Made by a program: the position numbers and the translations under genes
Source: WHSW01 sp963759295
Lineage (GTDB): Bacteria > Actinomycetota > Thermoleophilia > Solirubrobacterales > 70-9
Direction: 5' to 3'
Length of the DNA stretch: 64,000 nt
NCBI GenBank assembly: GCA_963759295.1
Contig: CAVWYT010000005.1
Span: forward strand, 62,001-126,000
The notes under the pieces: generated by a model
Databases searched by the model: none
The model's input: the letters and a program-made list of their open reading frames with translations, nothing else
Told to the model about the DNA's origin: nothing
Shown: positions 50,940-59,773 of the stretch, piece after piece
Layout of the letters: every line of letters begins with the position of its first letter
Numbering within the stretch: the first letter of the stretch is position 1

Positions 50940-51841
50940 AGCCCGTAGTCGCCGAACGGCTCGTCGCGCTCGCGAACCGCCTCGCGAAACCCGTCCGCGG
51001 CGGCGCGGCGGGCGAACTCGAAGCCCTCGGGCGTGTGGCGGGCGACCCCGTCGAAGAAGGTGCCTAGCATTTGCGTGGCCTGCAGGCCCTGCGAATAGAG
51101 CGCCTGGTTGACGAGCAGCTTGTGCATGACGAGCTGGTTGACGGGGAGCCGCGCGACGCGTTCGAGCAGCGACTCGAAGCGCCGGTCGAGCTCGGCGGCG
51201 GGCGCGGCCTCGCTCGCGAGGCCCCACTCGACCGCGGTGGCGCCGTCGATCGAGTCGCCGGTGAGCAGCAGGCGCTTGGCCCGCGCGGGGCCGATCCGGT
51301 ACGCCCAGAGCGCCGTCGTCGGCACGCCCCATACCCGGGCCGGCGGGTAGCCGATCTTGGCCCGGTCCTCGACCACGAGCAGATCCGAGCACAGCGCCAT
51401 GTCGGTGCCCCCGGCGACGCAATAGCCGTGGACCTTGCAGACGACCGGCTTCTCGGAGTGAAAGAGGCTCATGAACCCGCGCACATTGCGGCTCATCATC
51501 TGGTAGTCGACGACCGGGTCCCAAGTCGCGTCCGGGTCATGGTTGGCGGCCACGGTGACCGGGTCGATCGGGGAGGCGGACGAGGCGGCGCCGGGCGGCT
51601 GCTCGGCGGCGCCGAACGCCTCGGCCGAGACGAGGTCGTAGCCGCCGCAGAAGCCCGTGCCGTTGCCGGCGAGGGCGATCACGTGCACCTCGGGGTCCAG
51701 GTTGGCGCGCTCGACGCAGGCGCTGAGCTCGCGCGGCATCTCGAGCGTGATCCCGTTGCCGCGCTCGGGGCGGTCGAGAGTGATCCGAGCCACTCGGCCC
51801 CGGCGCTCGTAGGTCATGGTTTCGAGCCCTGCTCCAGACAT
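50936..51841 (-). CDS. enoyl-CoA hydratase/isomerase family protein
   Basis: A 301-residue crotonase-fold protein acting on a CoA thioester. The oxyanion-hole segments are LAGNGTGFCGGYDL and CKVHGYCVAGGTDMALCSDL. The substrate side has Asp at the usual Glu positions in part, so hydratase activity is not certain. An inserted loop (about 30 residues around EAFGAAEQPPGAASSASPI) lengthens the A1-to-A2 region. It is convergent with ilvN and divergent from menF. Substrate unknown; it is distinct from the menB gene at 57-58 kb. Confidence 0.85.
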   Translation of the reverse strand: MSGAGLETMTYERRGRVARITLDRPERGNGITLEMPRELSACVERANLDPEVHVIALAGNGTGFCGGYDLVSAEAFGAAEQPPGAASSASPIDPVTVAANHDPDATWDPVVDYQMMSRNVRGFMSLFHSEKPVVCKVHGYCVAGGTDMALCSDLLVVEDRAKIGYPPARVWGVPTTALWAYRIGPARAKRLLLTGDSIDGATAVEWGLASEAAPAAELDRRFESLLERVARLPVNQLVMHKLLVNQALYSQGLQATQMLGTFFDGVARHTPEGFEFARRAAADGFREAVRERDEPFGDYGL

Positions 51842-51919
51842 CGCGCGGAAGTATTGCGCGGCAGATCGCAGTCGCCGCGCTCGGTGGAGGCGCGCGGCCC
51901 CGGCTAGGCTGAGTTACGG

Positions 51920-53308
51920 ATGATCGGCGCCGACGACCTGCTCGAGGAGCTCGAACCGCTGATCGCGAGGGCGGTCGGTTCGCGGCGGATCGTCACCGTC
52001 ACCCGCCCGGTGGCGATCCCCGACCCGTGCGCAACCGTGTTCACCTCGCGGATGGCCGCCGATCGCTGGTTCTGCTGGGAGCAGCCGAACCGCGACCGCT
52101 TCGCGCTCGCGACGCTCGGGTCGGCCCACGAAGTGGTCTCCCGCGGGCCCACGCGGTTCACCGACGTGGCCCGGGCGACCGCCGAGATCGCCCGGGGCGC
52201 GGTCTCGGTAGGGCTCGAGGATTCGCCGGCCGGCGCCGGGCCGATCTGGACCGGAGGCTTCGCCTTCGCCGCCGATGGCGGCGGGTCGCCGCAGTGGTCG
52301 TCGTTCGCCCCGGCACTTCTCGTGTTGCCGGAGGTCTCGCTTCTGCGAACCGGCGACCGGACTCTGCTGACGCTGATCGCGATCGCCGGCGACGCGCCGC
52401 CCGACCGCATCCTTGAGCGCCTCGAACGCCGAGTCGCCTCGCTGGGGGCCGAACCACTGCCGATGCTCGACCCGCATCCGAGCGGTCCGGCGACGATCTC
52501 GAGCAGCTCGCCCCCGGGTCGTTACGAGGAGGCGGTTGCCGCCGCGGTGCGTCGCATCCACGAGGCAGAGCTGGAGAAGGTCGTGCTCGCGCGAGAGGTG
52601 AGAGTCGAGGCTCGGGCCGCCCATGACGCCGCCGCCGTGTTCGGCGCGCTGCGGGATCTCTTCCCCTCCTGCTTCTGTTTCTGCGCCGGCACCGCGGAGG
52701 GGTCCTTCCTCGGCGCGAGCCCGGAGCTCCTTGTGCGTCGGCGCGGTGCCGGCGTGGCGACGGTCGCGCTCGCGGGGTCAACCAGGCGTAGTGCCGACCC
52801 GGCCGTCGACGACCACCTCGGCGAGCAGCTTCTGCGCAGCGCCAAGAACCGGCGCGAGCACGAGATCGTCGCCAGGCGGATCGAACGCGCGCTTGCCGGG
52901 CGCTCGATTTGGGTCGAGGCCGAGGCGGAGCCGGCGCTGGTCAAGGTGGCGAACATCCAGCATCTCGGCACGCCCGTGCACGCCCAGCTCGCCGATCCGC
53001 TCTCCGCGGTCGAGCTCGCCGGGCTTCTGCATCCGACCCCCGCCGTCGGCGGCGAGCCGCGCGATCGCGCAACGGCGGCGATCGCCGAGCTCGAGCAGCT
53101 CGACCGAGGCTGGTACGCGGGCCCGGTCGGCTGGATGGACGCCACCGAGGACGGCGACTTCTGCGTCGCGCTTCGCTCGGCGCTGCTTCGCGATCGCACC
53201 GCACACCTGTTCGCCGGTGCCGGGATCGTCGCCGACTCCGAGCCCGACGCCGAGCTCGCCGAGACCGAGCTCAAGCTCGACGCGCTGCTGCCGCTGCTCT
53301 CGGCTTGA
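51920..53308 (+). CDS. menF: isochorismate synthase
   Basis: A 462-residue chorismate-binding enzyme that makes isochorismate, the first step to menaquinone. The catalytic Lys of the family is in AELEKVVLAREVRVEA (near residue 221); EGSFLGASPELLVRR, AGSTRRSADP, KNRREHEIVARRI and HPTPAVGGEPRDRA-AIAELE follow in order, with DRGWYAGPVGWMD and ADSEPDAELAETELKLDALL at the end. Homologous siderophore synthases (EntC type) look similar, but the menD gene starting opposite settles the pathway. The ATG is used. It converges with menD. Confidence 0.92.
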   Translation: MIGADDLLEELEPLIARAVGSRRIVTVTRPVAIPDPCATVFTSRMAADRWFCWEQPNRDRFALATLGSAHEVVSRGPTRFTDVARATAEIARGAVSVGLEDSPAGAGPIWTGGFAFAADGGGSPQWSSFAPALLVLPEVSLLRTGDRTLLTLIAIAGDAPPDRILERLERRVASLGAEPLPMLDPHPSGPATISSSSPPGRYEEAVAAAVRRIHEAELEKVVLAREVRVEARAAHDAAAVFGALRDLFPSCFCFCAGTAEGSFLGASPELLVRRRGAGVATVALAGSTRRSADPAVDDHLGEQLLRSAKNRREHEIVARRIERALAGRSIWVEAEAEPALVKVANIQHLGTPVHAQLADPLSAVELAGLLHPTPAVGGEPRDRATAAIAELEQLDRGWYAGPVGWMDATEDGDFCVALRSALLRDRTAHLFAGAGIVADSEPDAELAETELKLDALLPLLSA

Positions 53309-53329
53309 AGCGCGGGGCGCATGGTGGCC

Positions 53330-55093
53330 TCAGCGCGCCCCGACCGCGCGCGTCACCGCGCCGCGGGCAGCGTCGGTGAGCTCCCGGTGCAGGGCGACGT
53401 TCTCGGCCCGGTCGACCCGAACCTCGATCAGCCCGCTGCCGCCGGCGAGCGCCTCGGGCAGCTCGGCGAGGGTCTCGAGGCGCCGGTGGCGGAGGCCGAA
53501 CAGCGCGGCCGCGCCCGCCACGTCGACACCGCGTGGAGTCCCGAGCAGCGCCTCGAACTCGCCGACTTCGAGCTGGTCGGCCTGCGGCAAGAAGTCGAAG
53601 ATCGCTCCGCCGTCGTTGTTGATCACCACGATCCGCACTGGCGTGCGCACGTCTGCGAGCGCCGAGAGCCCGCCGAGGTCGTGCAGGAGCCCGAGGTCGC
53701 CGGTGACGATCACCGTCGGTCGGCCGCTCGCGTGCGCGGCGCCGATCCCCGATGAGATCAGCCCGTCGATCCCGTTGGCGCCGCGGTTGGCGAGGAAGAG
53801 CACGTCCGCATCGCCGCCGTCCAGGAAGGCCTCCTGGTCGCGGATCGGCATGCTCGACGCCGTGTAGACGAGCTCGCCGCCGACGTAGGCGGCGCCGAGC
53901 GCCGCGTGCAGGCCCGGCTCGCTGAGACCATCGACCCGCTCGAGCCGATCGCGGATCGCGGTGGCGGCGGCCCGTGCGGCGCCGAGCCAGTCGCGCGCCC
54001 AGGCCTCCTCGGCGGCCGCGGGGTCGATCTGGCCCGCCAGCGCCGTCGCGAGCGGCGCCGGGTGGGCTCTGACGATCGCTCCCGCGAGCCGCGTCGGCTC
54101 GTTCCAGCCGCCGAGCGGGTCGATCGCGAGCTGTGCCGCCCCGGTGAGGCTCGTGAGCCATTGGCGCATCGGCTTGCAGGTCGGCATCTCCCCGAAGCGC
54201 AGGACGAGCTCGGGCTCGAGCGCAGCCGGCCGCTCGCGCGCGATCGCCTCGTAGGCGCCGATCACGAGCGAGCGATCGTGGGGGCCGAGGCGAAGCTGGG
54301 ATGTGGGCTCGGCGAGGATCGGATAGCCGGTGGCCCGCGCGAGGGCGGCGATCGCCGGCGACGCCGCGGGGTCCGGCGTCCGCCCGGCGACGATCAGGCC
54401 GCGCGGCGAGGCGGCGAGGCGCTCCGCCAGGGCGTCGACCAGGGGCGGGGCGGGAGGCGGAGGCGCCGGCGGGACGGTCGTCAGCGGACGGTCCTCGCGC
54501 CCGGCGAGCGCGAGCGGCGAGCTCGCGGTGACGTCGCCGGGGCGCGGGTCGGGACCGAGGGGGTCGCGCCACGAGACGTTGAGGTGGACCGGCCCCGGTC
54601 GCGGGTCTCCGAGGGCCGTCCAGAAGCTCCGGCAGGCGATCGAGCGGAAGTGGAGCAAGCCGGCGTCGTCGGCGTCCTGGATGCCGAGCTCGCAGAACCA
54701 CCGCACGGCGGAGCCGTAGAGCTTCAGCTGGTCGATCGTCTGCCCGGCACCGATCCCGCGCAGCTCGGGAGGGCGGTCGGCGGTGAGCACGAGCAGCGGC
54801 ACCGCGGACTCATCGGCCTCGCAGACGGCGGGATGAAGGTTGGCGGCGGCCGTCCCCGAGGTGCAGAGCACCGCAACCGGCGTCCGCGTCGCCTGCGCGG
54901 CGCCGAGGGCGAAGAAGCCGGCGGAGCGCTCGTCGACGATCACGCTCACCTCGATCCCCGGCTCTCGCCACAGCGCGAGCGCGAGCGGGGTCGAGCGCGA
55001 GCCGGGGGAGAGGACGGCGTGGCGCACGCCGCAGCGCGCCAGCTCCTCGACCATCGCCGAGGCGAGCGCCGTGTTGCGGTTGGTCGGGTCCAC
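53330..55093 (-). CDS. menD: SEPHCHC synthase (menaquinone pathway)
   Basis: A 587-residue ThDP enzyme that adds a succinyl-semialdehyde unit from 2-oxoglutarate to isochorismate. The N-terminus shows VRHAVLSPGSRSTPLALAL and AVLCTSGTAAANLHPAVCEA; the ThDP/metal region is TGDLGLLHDLGGLSALADVR followed by NNDGGAIFDFLPQADQ. Length and order fit MenD. The GTG start (complement of 55091-55093) lies eleven bases after the menC stop. It forms an operon with menC, menA and menB on the minus strand. Confidence 0.95.
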   Translation of the reverse strand: MDPTNRNTALASAMVEELARCGVRHAVLSPGSRSTPLALALWREPGIEVSVIVDERSAGFFALGAAQATRTPVAVLCTSGTAAANLHPAVCEADESAVPLLVLTADRPPELRGIGAGQTIDQLKLYGSAVRWFCELGIQDADDAGLLHFRSIACRSFWTALGDPRPGPVHLNVSWRDPLGPDPRPGDVTASSPLALAGREDRPLTTVPPAPPPPAPPLVDALAERLAASPRGLIVAGRTPDPAASPAIAALARATGYPILAEPTSQLRLGPHDRSLVIGAYEAIARERPAALEPELVLRFGEMPTCKPMRQWLTSLTGAAQLAIDPLGGWNEPTRLAGAIVRAHPAPLATALAGQIDPAAAEEAWARDWLGAARAAATAIRDRLERVDGLSEPGLHAALGAAYVGGELVYTASSMPIRDQEAFLDGGDADVLFLANRGANGIDGLISSGIGAAHASGRPTVIVTGDLGLLHDLGGLSALADVRTPVRIVVINNDGGAIFDFLPQADQLEVGEFEALLGTPRGVDVAGAAALFGLRHRRLETLAELPEALAGGSGLIEVRVDRAENVALHRELTDAARGAVTRAVGAR

Positions 55094-55103
55094 GGCGCGA
55101 ACG

Positions 55104-56210
55104 CTAGAGGCGGTGCCGCGCGAGGGCGTCGTCGTCGATCTCGACCCCGAGGCCCGGCCCGTCGGGGAGGTGGAGCGCGCCGTCCAGCAGCGAGCACTGG
55201 CGCGTGGCGATCGTCGCGGCGAACAGGAGCTGGGTGGCCAGGCCGTGGGCGAGATCGGCGGCTGGCCCGGAGAAGGTCAGCGCCTGGGCGGCGTGGGCGG
55301 CGGCGGCGATCCCGACCGGGCCGTCGAGGGCGCTCGAGAGATACACCGGCAGCCGCTCGGCGATCCCGTTCGCCTCGCCGATGCCGCCGACCTTGCTCAG
55401 CTTCACGGTCGCCAGATCGCAGGCGCGATCGCGCTTCGCGCGCTCGGCGTCCTTGACGCGGACGACGGTCTCGTCGGCGGCGACCAGCATCGGGACCGCC
55501 TCGGTGAGCCGCGCCATGCCGCTGCGGTCGGCGACCGGCTGTTCGACCAGCTCGATTCCGAGCGGCTCGATCAGCCGCAGGACGCCGAGCGCCTCATCGA
55601 CGCTCCAGGCGCCGTTCGCGTCGACCCGGATCCGCGCGTCGGGTCCGAGTCGCTCGCGCACCGCCCGTACGACGGCGACGTCGTCGCGCGCCCCGAGCTT
55701 GAGCTTGAAGGTCCGAAAGCCCCGCGCGGCCCAGCGCTCGGCGTCGTCGGCGACGGCCTCGGCCCCGGCGGCGATCAGGGTCGCGTTACAGACGACCGGC
55801 GAGGCCTGCTCGGCGCCGAGCAGCGACCACAACGGCCGCCCGGCCGCCTTTCCCGCGAGGTCGAAGATCGCCATCTCGATCGCCGCCCTGGCCGGCGCCG
55901 GCAGGCGCCTGCCGGCGACGGTGTGGATGAACGCGTCGACCGCCGCCAGCAGCGGCTCGGCTCCGGCGAAGTCGCTCAGGTCCGCGCGCGCCAGTCGCCT
56001 GGTCCCCTTGCGGATCCCGCGCTCGACCGCCGCCAGATCGGCCCCGCCCCGCAGCGACAGCGGCACCCCCTCGCCGAGCCCGACCGGGCCCGCGTCGCTG
56101 ACCAGCCGCAGGAGGACCATCTCGCGGCGCTCGAGCGTCCCGCGGGCGGTTGCGTACGGGCGCTCGAACTCGAGCGCGTAGGGCACCACCTCGACCGCGC
56201 TCAACCGCAT
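55104..56210 (-). CDS. menC: o-succinylbenzoate synthase
   Basis: A 368-residue enolase-superfamily dehydratase making o-succinylbenzoate. The KxK of the first catalytic Lys is FRTFKLKLG; metal ligands are the Asp in RIRVDANGAW, the Glu in IELVEQPV and the Asp in VAADETV, and the second Lys is in VKLSKVGGIGEANGIAE. Muconate-lactonising or dipeptide-epimerase activity is possible in the family, but the place between menD and menA makes MenC clear. The ATG start lies two bases past the menA stop. Confidence 0.93.
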   Translation of the reverse strand: MRLSAVEVVPYALEFERPYATARGTLERREMVLLRLVSDAGPVGLGEGVPLSLRGGADLAAVERGIRKGTRRLARADLSDFAGAEPLLAAVDAFIHTVAGRRLPAPARAAIEMAIFDLAGKAAGRPLWSLLGAEQASPVVCNATLIAAGAEAVADDAERWAARGFRTFKLKLGARDDVAVVRAVRERLGPDARIRVDANGAWSVDEALGVLRLIEPLGIELVEQPVADRSGMARLTEAVPMLVAADETVVRVKDAERAKRDRACDLATVKLSKVGGIGEANGIAERLPVYLSSALDGPVGIAAAAHAAQALTFSGPAADLAHGLATQLLFAATIATRQCSLLDGALHLPDGPGLGVEIDDDALARHRL

Positions 56211-56212
56211 GG

Positions 56213-57097
56213 CTACGCCGCGATCAGCAGGCCGGCCGTGACCAGGAGGCTGAATCCCGCGAGTATCGTTCCGGTACCGGCCAAGGCGCCGTTGAGCGAC
56301 GGACCGTCGGTGCGCTGGGTGACCGCCCGCGCCGGCTTCGGCACGAGCGCGAGGGCGAGGAGGCCGAGCAGCGCGAAGGCGGGACCATCGGCGATCAGCA
56401 GCGAGAGCGGCAGCCACGCGAAGGCGCCGAGCACGAGCGCGAGGTAGAGCCGCCGCGTCCGCTCGCGCCCCAATCGCACCGCGAGCGTGCGCTTGCCGGC
56501 GCGACGATCGGTGTCGATGTCGCGGACGTTGTTGACGACCAGGACCGCGGTGGATAGCAAGCCGACCGAGATCGAGAGGCAGAACGGCAGCCAGTCGAGC
56601 TCCTCGAGCTGAACGTAGTAGGAGCCGTTGACGGCGACCAGGCCAAAGAACAAGAATACGAACAGCTCGCCCATGCCGGCGTAGCCGTAGGGGCGCGGGC
56701 CGCCGGTGTAGAGGACGCCGGCGGCGATCGAGGCGACGCCGACAGCGATGATCACCCATCCGGCGACGGTCGCCAGGTAGACGCCGGCGATCGCCGCGAT
56801 CCCGAACGCGAGCCAGGTCGCGTAGAGGACCCGGCGCGGGGCGACCAGCCCGGTCGAGGTCACGCGCACGGGCCCGAGCCGGTCCTCCGCGTCCGCGCCC
56901 CGCCTGGCGTCGGAGTAGTCGTTGGCGAGGTTGGTGCCGATCTGGATGAAGATCGAGCCGATCAGGGCAGCGACGAAGGCGCCCCAGCGGAAGTCGTCGA
57001 CGGCGTAGACGGCCGCCGCGGAGCCGACGAGCACCGGTGCGATCGCGGCCGGCAGCGTACGCGGCCGCGCCGCCATCAGCCAGATACGTGGGTTCAA
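56213..57097 (-). CDS. menA: 1,4-dihydroxy-2-naphthoate polyprenyltransferase
   Basis: A 294-residue UbiA-type membrane enzyme with eight to nine helices that attaches the isoprenoid tail. The first Asp motif is NLANDYSDARRGADAEDR and the second is NNVRDIDTDRRAGKRTLAVR, both for magnesium-diphosphate binding. The TTG start (complement of 57095-57097) overlaps the menB stop as TTGA and gives the usual WLMAARPRTLPAAIAPVLVG lead; an ATG seven codons later is the alternative. It is followed by menC after two bases. Confidence 0.92.
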   Translation of the reverse strand: MNPRIWLMAARPRTLPAAIAPVLVGSAAAVYAVDDFRWGAFVAALIGSIFIQIGTNLANDYSDARRGADAEDRLGPVRVTSTGLVAPRRVLYATWLAFGIAAIAGVYLATVAGWVIIAVGVASIAAGVLYTGGPRPYGYAGMGELFVFLFFGLVAVNGSYYVQLEELDWLPFCLSISVGLLSTAVLVVNNVRDIDTDRRAGKRTLAVRLGRERTRRLYLALVLGAFAWLPLSLLIADGPAFALLGLLALALVPKPARAVTQRTDGPSLNGALAGTGTILAGFSLLVTAGLLIAA

Positions 57098-57990
57098 GGG
57101 CGCTTCGGGAACTTGGAGAAGTCCGGACGCCGGCCCTGCTTCCACGAGTCGCGACCCTCCTGGCCCTCCTCGGTCATGTAGAAGAGCAGGGTCGCGTCGT
57201 GGGAGAGCTGCTGAAGGCCGGTGAGCCCGTCCTCGGCGGCGTTGAAGCTCGCCTTCAGCAGCCGCAGCGAAAGCGGGGAGAGGGCGGTCATCTCCCGGCA
57301 CCAGGCGACCGACTCGCGCTCGAGGTCGTCGAGCGGCACGACCGCGTTCACGAGGCCCATCTCGAGCGCCTCGGAGGCCCCGTACAGGCGGCACAGGAAC
57401 CAGATCTCCTTCGCCTTGCGGACCCCGACGGCGCGGGCGAGGAGGCCGGCCCCGAAGCCGCCGTCGAAGCTCCCGACCCGGGGGCCGGTCTGCCCGAAGA
57501 CGGCGTTGTCGGCGGCGATCGAGAGGTCGCAGACGAGGTGGAGGATCTGGCCGCCGCCGACCGCGTAGCCGGCGACGGCGGCGATCACCGGCTTCGGCAG
57601 GCGGCGGATCTGGACGTGCAGGTCGCCGACGTCGAGACGGCCAACTCCCTGCTCCGCGACCTCGTCGTCGCCGATGTAGCCATCGTCGCCGCGGATCCGC
57701 TGATCGCCGCCGGCGCAGAACGCCTCGCCGCCGGCGCCGGTGAAGATGATCGCGCCCACCTCGGTGTCGTCGCGGGCGCGCCGGAAGGCGTCGCGAAGCT
57801 CGGCCAGTGTCCGCGGACGGAACGCGTTGCGGACCTCGGGCCGATCGATGGTGATCCTCGAGATCGCCTCGGCGCGCTCGTAGAGGATGTCGTCGTAGGT
57901 GCCCTCGCGGCGCCACTCGATCGGCGCGAAGAGCTCCTCGCTCGGCGGGGCGTCCTGGTGGGGCCTGGGCACGGGCCGCAACAATGCCAC
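57094..57990 (-). CDS. menB: 1,4-dihydroxy-2-naphthoyl-CoA synthase
   Basis: A crotonase-fold cyclase of 298 residues from the GTG at 57990. The MenB hallmark AGGDQRIRGDDGY is present, together with RPEVRNAFRPRTL, AVAGYAVGGGQILHLVCDLS and FGQTGPRVGSFDGGFG; the active-site Asp lies in VGSFDGG. A GTG at 57972 is another start. An in-frame ATG (complement of 58021-58023) exists but would overlap the menE start on the opposite strand, so the shorter starts are preferred. First gene of the minus-strand menBACD operon. Confidence 0.94.
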   Translation of the reverse strand: MALLRPVPRPHQDAPPSEELFAPIEWRREGTYDDILYERAEAISRITIDRPEVRNAFRPRTLAELRDAFRRARDDTEVGAIIFTGAGGEAFCAGGDQRIRGDDGYIGDDEVAEQGVGRLDVGDLHVQIRRLPKPVIAAVAGYAVGGGQILHLVCDLSIAADNAVFGQTGPRVGSFDGGFGAGLLARAVGVRKAKEIWFLCRLYGASEALEMGLVNAVVPLDDLERESVAWCREMTALSPLSLRLLKASFNAAEDGLTGLQQLSHDATLLFYMTEEGQEGRDSWKQGRRPDFSKFPKRP

Positions 57991-58021
57991 AGCGGCGCTT
58001 CTCGTAACTTTCGCGGGCCCC

Positions 58022-59347
58022 ATGCATCTCGACAACTGGCTCTCCCAGCGCGCCGCGACCTGTCCCGATCGATCCGCGCTGGTCGCCGCGGGGACGGAGC
58101 TCTCATACGCCGAGCTCGAGCGCGAGGCCACGGCGACCGCGCGCCGGCTCGCCGCCCGAGGTGCGCGGCGGGGGGCGACGGTCGCGATCGAGCTCGCCCC
58201 GGGCGTCGAGTACGTCGTCCTCCTGCATGCGCTGATGAAGCTCGGGGCGATCGCCTACCCGGTCAACTCCCGCCTCGCGGCGGCGGAGCGGGCCGCCGAG
58301 TTCGAACGAGCGCGCCCGGCGCTGACCCTGACCGCCAACCCGGACCTAGGAACCACCGAGGCCGATCTGCCGCTGCTCGGCGAGCACGACCTCGACGCCC
58401 TTCACTGCCGGATCCTCACCAGCGGCACCTCGGGTCGCCCGCGCCCGGTCGGGCTCACCTACGGCAACCACCTCTGGAGCGCCGTCGGCTCGGCGTTCAA
58501 CCTCGGGGTCGAGCCGACCGATCGGTGGCTCTGCTGCCTGCCCCTGTCTCACGTCGGCGGGCTCTCGATCGTCATGCGCAGCGTCATCTACGGGACCACG
58601 GCGGTGGTCCACGAGGACTTCGACGTCGACCGGGTGGCGGCCTCGCTGGAGGGCGACGGGGTGACGCTGATCTCTCTCGTCGCCACCCAGCTGATCCGCC
58701 TGCTCGAGGCGGACGTCGATCTGCTGCCGTTGCGAGCGGTGCTGATCGGCGGCGGGCCGGTGCCCGCGGAGGTGCTCGCCGAGGCGATCGGTCGCGGCGC
58801 CACCGTGGTCCAGACCTACGGGCTGACCGAGGCGGCGAGCCAGGTGACCACGCTCTCGCCCGCTGAGGCGCGGCCCAAGCTCGGCTCGGCCGGCCGCCCG
58901 CTGCTGACCACGCACCTGCGGATCCAGGACGGCGAGATCCTGGTCCAGGGCCCGACCGTGGCCCCGGGCACCGCCGACGAGGACGGCTGGCTTCACACCG
59001 GCGACCTCGGGCGCATCGACGAGGACGGCTTCCTCTACGTCGAGGGTCGGCTGGGCGACGTGATCGTCAGCGGCGGCGAGAACGTCGTCCCGGCGGAGAT
59101 CGAGGAGGTCCTGCTTCGCCACCCGGAGGTCGCCGACGCCGCGGCAGTCGGTCGAGCCGACGCCGAATGGCAGGAGGCCGTGACCGCGGTAGTCGTGCTG
59201 CGCGAGGGCGCCGGGGTGAGCGCCGAGGAGCTGCGCTCGCACTGCGCCGCCGAGCTCGCCGGTTACAAGGTCCCGAAGCGGGTCGAGTTCGTCTCCGAGT
59301 TGCCGCGAACGGCCTCCGGCAAGTTGATGCGAGGCGCGCTGCGATGA
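58022..59347 (+). CDS. menE: o-succinylbenzoate-CoA ligase
   Basis: A 441-residue acyl-adenylate enzyme joining CoA to o-succinylbenzoate. The P-loop-like motif is RILTSGTSGRPRPVGLTYGN; VVQTYGLTEAASQVTTLSP, DGWLHTGDLGRIDEDGFLYV and the C-terminal catalytic Lys in LPRTASGKLMRGAL complete the family set. It is short for the superfamily, as MenE usually is. It is divergent from menB, leaving about 30 bases between starts. The stop overlaps the next gene (ATGA). Confidence 0.92.
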   Translation: MHLDNWLSQRAATCPDRSALVAAGTELSYAELEREATATARRLAARGARRGATVAIELAPGVEYVVLLHALMKLGAIAYPVNSRLAAAERAAEFERARPALTLTANPDLGTTEADLPLLGEHDLDALHCRILTSGTSGRPRPVGLTYGNHLWSAVGSAFNLGVEPTDRWLCCLPLSHVGGLSIVMRSVIYGTTAVVHEDFDVDRVAASLEGDGVTLISLVATQLIRLLEADVDLLPLRAVLIGGGPVPAEVLAEAIGRGATVVQTYGLTEAASQVTTLSPAEARPKLGSAGRPLLTTHLRIQDGEILVQGPTVAPGTADEDGWLHTGDLGRIDEDGFLYVEGRLGDVIVSGGENVVPAEIEEVLLRHPEVADAAAVGRADAEWQEAVTAVVVLREGAGVSAEELRSHCAAELAGYKVPKRVEFVSELPRTASGKLMRGALR

Positions 59348-59748
59348 TCGACCACGAGCACGTCTCGCGGTGGCTCGACGACTACGTTGCGGCGTGGAAG
59401 AGCTACGAGCGCGAGGCGATCGCGGCCCTGTTCAGCGACCAGGTCGAGTACCGCTATCACCCCTACGACGAGCCGCTTCGCGGCCGCGACGCCGTGATCG
59501 CGTCCTGGCTCGGCGACGACGACCACGAGGGTGCCTCGAGTCGTGACCAACCGGGGACCTACGACGCCTCCTACCGGCCGCTGGCAGTCGACGGCGACGT
59601 TGCGGTCGCGGTCGGGTCGAGCAGTTACCGCGAGCGCCCCGGCGGCCCGATCTTCCGGGTCTACGACAACTGCTTCGTGATCCGCTTCGACGCCGAGGGC
59701 CGCTGCCGCGCCTTCACCGAGTGGTTCATGCAGCGCCCCAACCCCTGA
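59344..59748 (+). CDS. SnoaL/NTF2-like protein coupled to menE
   Basis: A 134-residue NTF2-like protein. MIDHEHVSRWLDDYVAAWKS is the first helix, DQVEYRYHPYDEPLRGRDAV the first strand and loop, and YDNCFVIRFDAEGRCRAFTE the closing strands. Unlike the other SnoaL-like genes of the window it lacks the EALEAAGLSE tail and ends in WFMQRPNP. Its ATG overlaps the menE stop, so it is co-translated. A role tied to menaquinone is possible but not known. Confidence 0.75.
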   Translation: MIDHEHVSRWLDDYVAAWKSYEREAIAALFSDQVEYRYHPYDEPLRGRDAVIASWLGDDDHEGASSRDQPGTYDASYRPLAVDGDVAVAVGSSSYRERPGGPIFRVYDNCFVIRFDAEGRCRAFTEWFMQRPNP

Positions 59749-59773
59749 GGTTCGCTGAGTACCATCCCGCGCC

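Noticed and set aside
50936..51841. Second menB
   Set aside because: It lacks the AGGDQRIRG motif and has an inserted loop; the true menB is at 57-58 kb.
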